Source: Pseudomonas lactucae (GTDB taxonomy: Bacteria; Pseudomonadota; Gammaproteobacteria; Pseudomonadales; Pseudomonadaceae). Taken from it: 44,321 bases of DNA. The position numbers and the translations under genes are program-made. Below the pieces are notes generated by a model. That model was not told the origin of the DNA. It searched no databases and saw nothing but the letters and a program-made list of their open reading frames with translations. Where the stretch lies: positions 1 to 44,321 of the forward strand of contig NZ_JAFHKI010000057.1 in assembly GCF_016937615.1 (NCBI RefSeq), written 5' to 3'. Of the stretch, positions 44,275 through 44,321 are shown in pieces. Each line of letters begins with the position of its first letter. Position 1 is the stretch's first letter.

Positions 44275-44321
44275 ATGGGCCACTCACTGAAAATCCTCGG
44301 CCGCACCTCCTCCATCAATGT
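44275..44321 (+). CDS. glutathione S-transferase-like protein, N-terminal fragment cut by window end
   Basis: Only 15 complete codons are inside the window: MGHSLKILGRTSSIN. The pattern SLKILGRTSSIN is the usual start of a Pseudomonas glutathione S-transferase, in which the first beta strand is followed by the Ser-rich glutathione-binding turn. The gene runs off the end, so nothing more can be said. It is divergent from the Mo-hydroxylase operon. Confidence 0.6.
   Translation, partial: MGHSLKILGRTSSIN

Overview
The window looks like a chromosomal segment of a plant- or soil-associated Pseudomonas of the fluorescens group. The reasons are the GC-rich codon use, the hpa, AraC, LysR and porin gene families, and a family of intergenic hairpins (GGGAGCTTGCTCCC type) seen at three places. 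It is almost entirely accessory catabolism, with one isolated immune-type gene. No tRNA, rRNA, integrase, insertion sequence or CRISPR array is visible.

Region 1 (149-9099) is a homoprotocatechuate (3,4-dihydroxyphenylacetate) meta-cleavage cluster. The operon hpaG1-G2-E-D-F-X-H-I lies on the minus strand. The AraC regulator hpaA is divergent, and a frameshifted MarR repressor hpaR lies beyond it. The hydroxylase hpaBC is not here. Region 2 (9263-14055) is a plus-strand unit: an AraC/EutR-like regulator, a Phenol_MetA_deg/SphA-type outer-membrane protein (frameshifted), an MFS permease and an amidase-signature hydrolase whose 3' end runs into a repeat.

Region 3 (14158-22536, minus strand) holds a PLP-dependent Cys/Met-family gamma-lyase, an MmuP-like amino-acid permease, a LysR regulator, a divergent threonine-synthase paralog, an Lrp regulator, a homoserine dehydrogenase without ACT domain (frameshifted) and an aldehyde dehydrogenase. 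Together they read as a route that imports a gamma-substituted amino acid, releases homoserine, and oxidises it through aspartate semialdehyde to aspartate. This resembles canavanine/homoserine utilisation.

Region 4 (22819-36168) is a pectin/acid-sugar regulon. It comprises a GntR repressor, a KdgM-type porin, an enolase-superfamily acid-sugar dehydratase, a Dpp/Opp-type ABC transporter with two paralogous binding proteins, KdgD and a secreted GH28 exo-polygalacturonase. A repeated operator-like motif, GT(T/C)GTACGATGAC and variants, occurs six times at the control regions of this block only.

Region 5 (36210-39776) is a single 1188-residue protein with an N-terminal PD-(D/E)xK-like (Cap4/DUF4297-like) nuclease domain, a NACHT STAND NTPase and a long helical C-terminus. 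It is the best candidate in the window for an anti-phage system, and it is visibly more AT-rich than its neighbours. Region 6 (39797-43844, minus strand) is a periplasmic molybdenum hydroxylase: 2Fe-2S subunit, Mo subunit (two frameshifts) and triheme cytochrome c. The window ends in the first codons of a glutathione S-transferase-like gene.

Five genes carry clean one- or two-base indels in G/C-rich stretches, with both halves otherwise well conserved. This pattern looks more like consensus errors in the assembly than real decay, so these genes may be intact in the organism.
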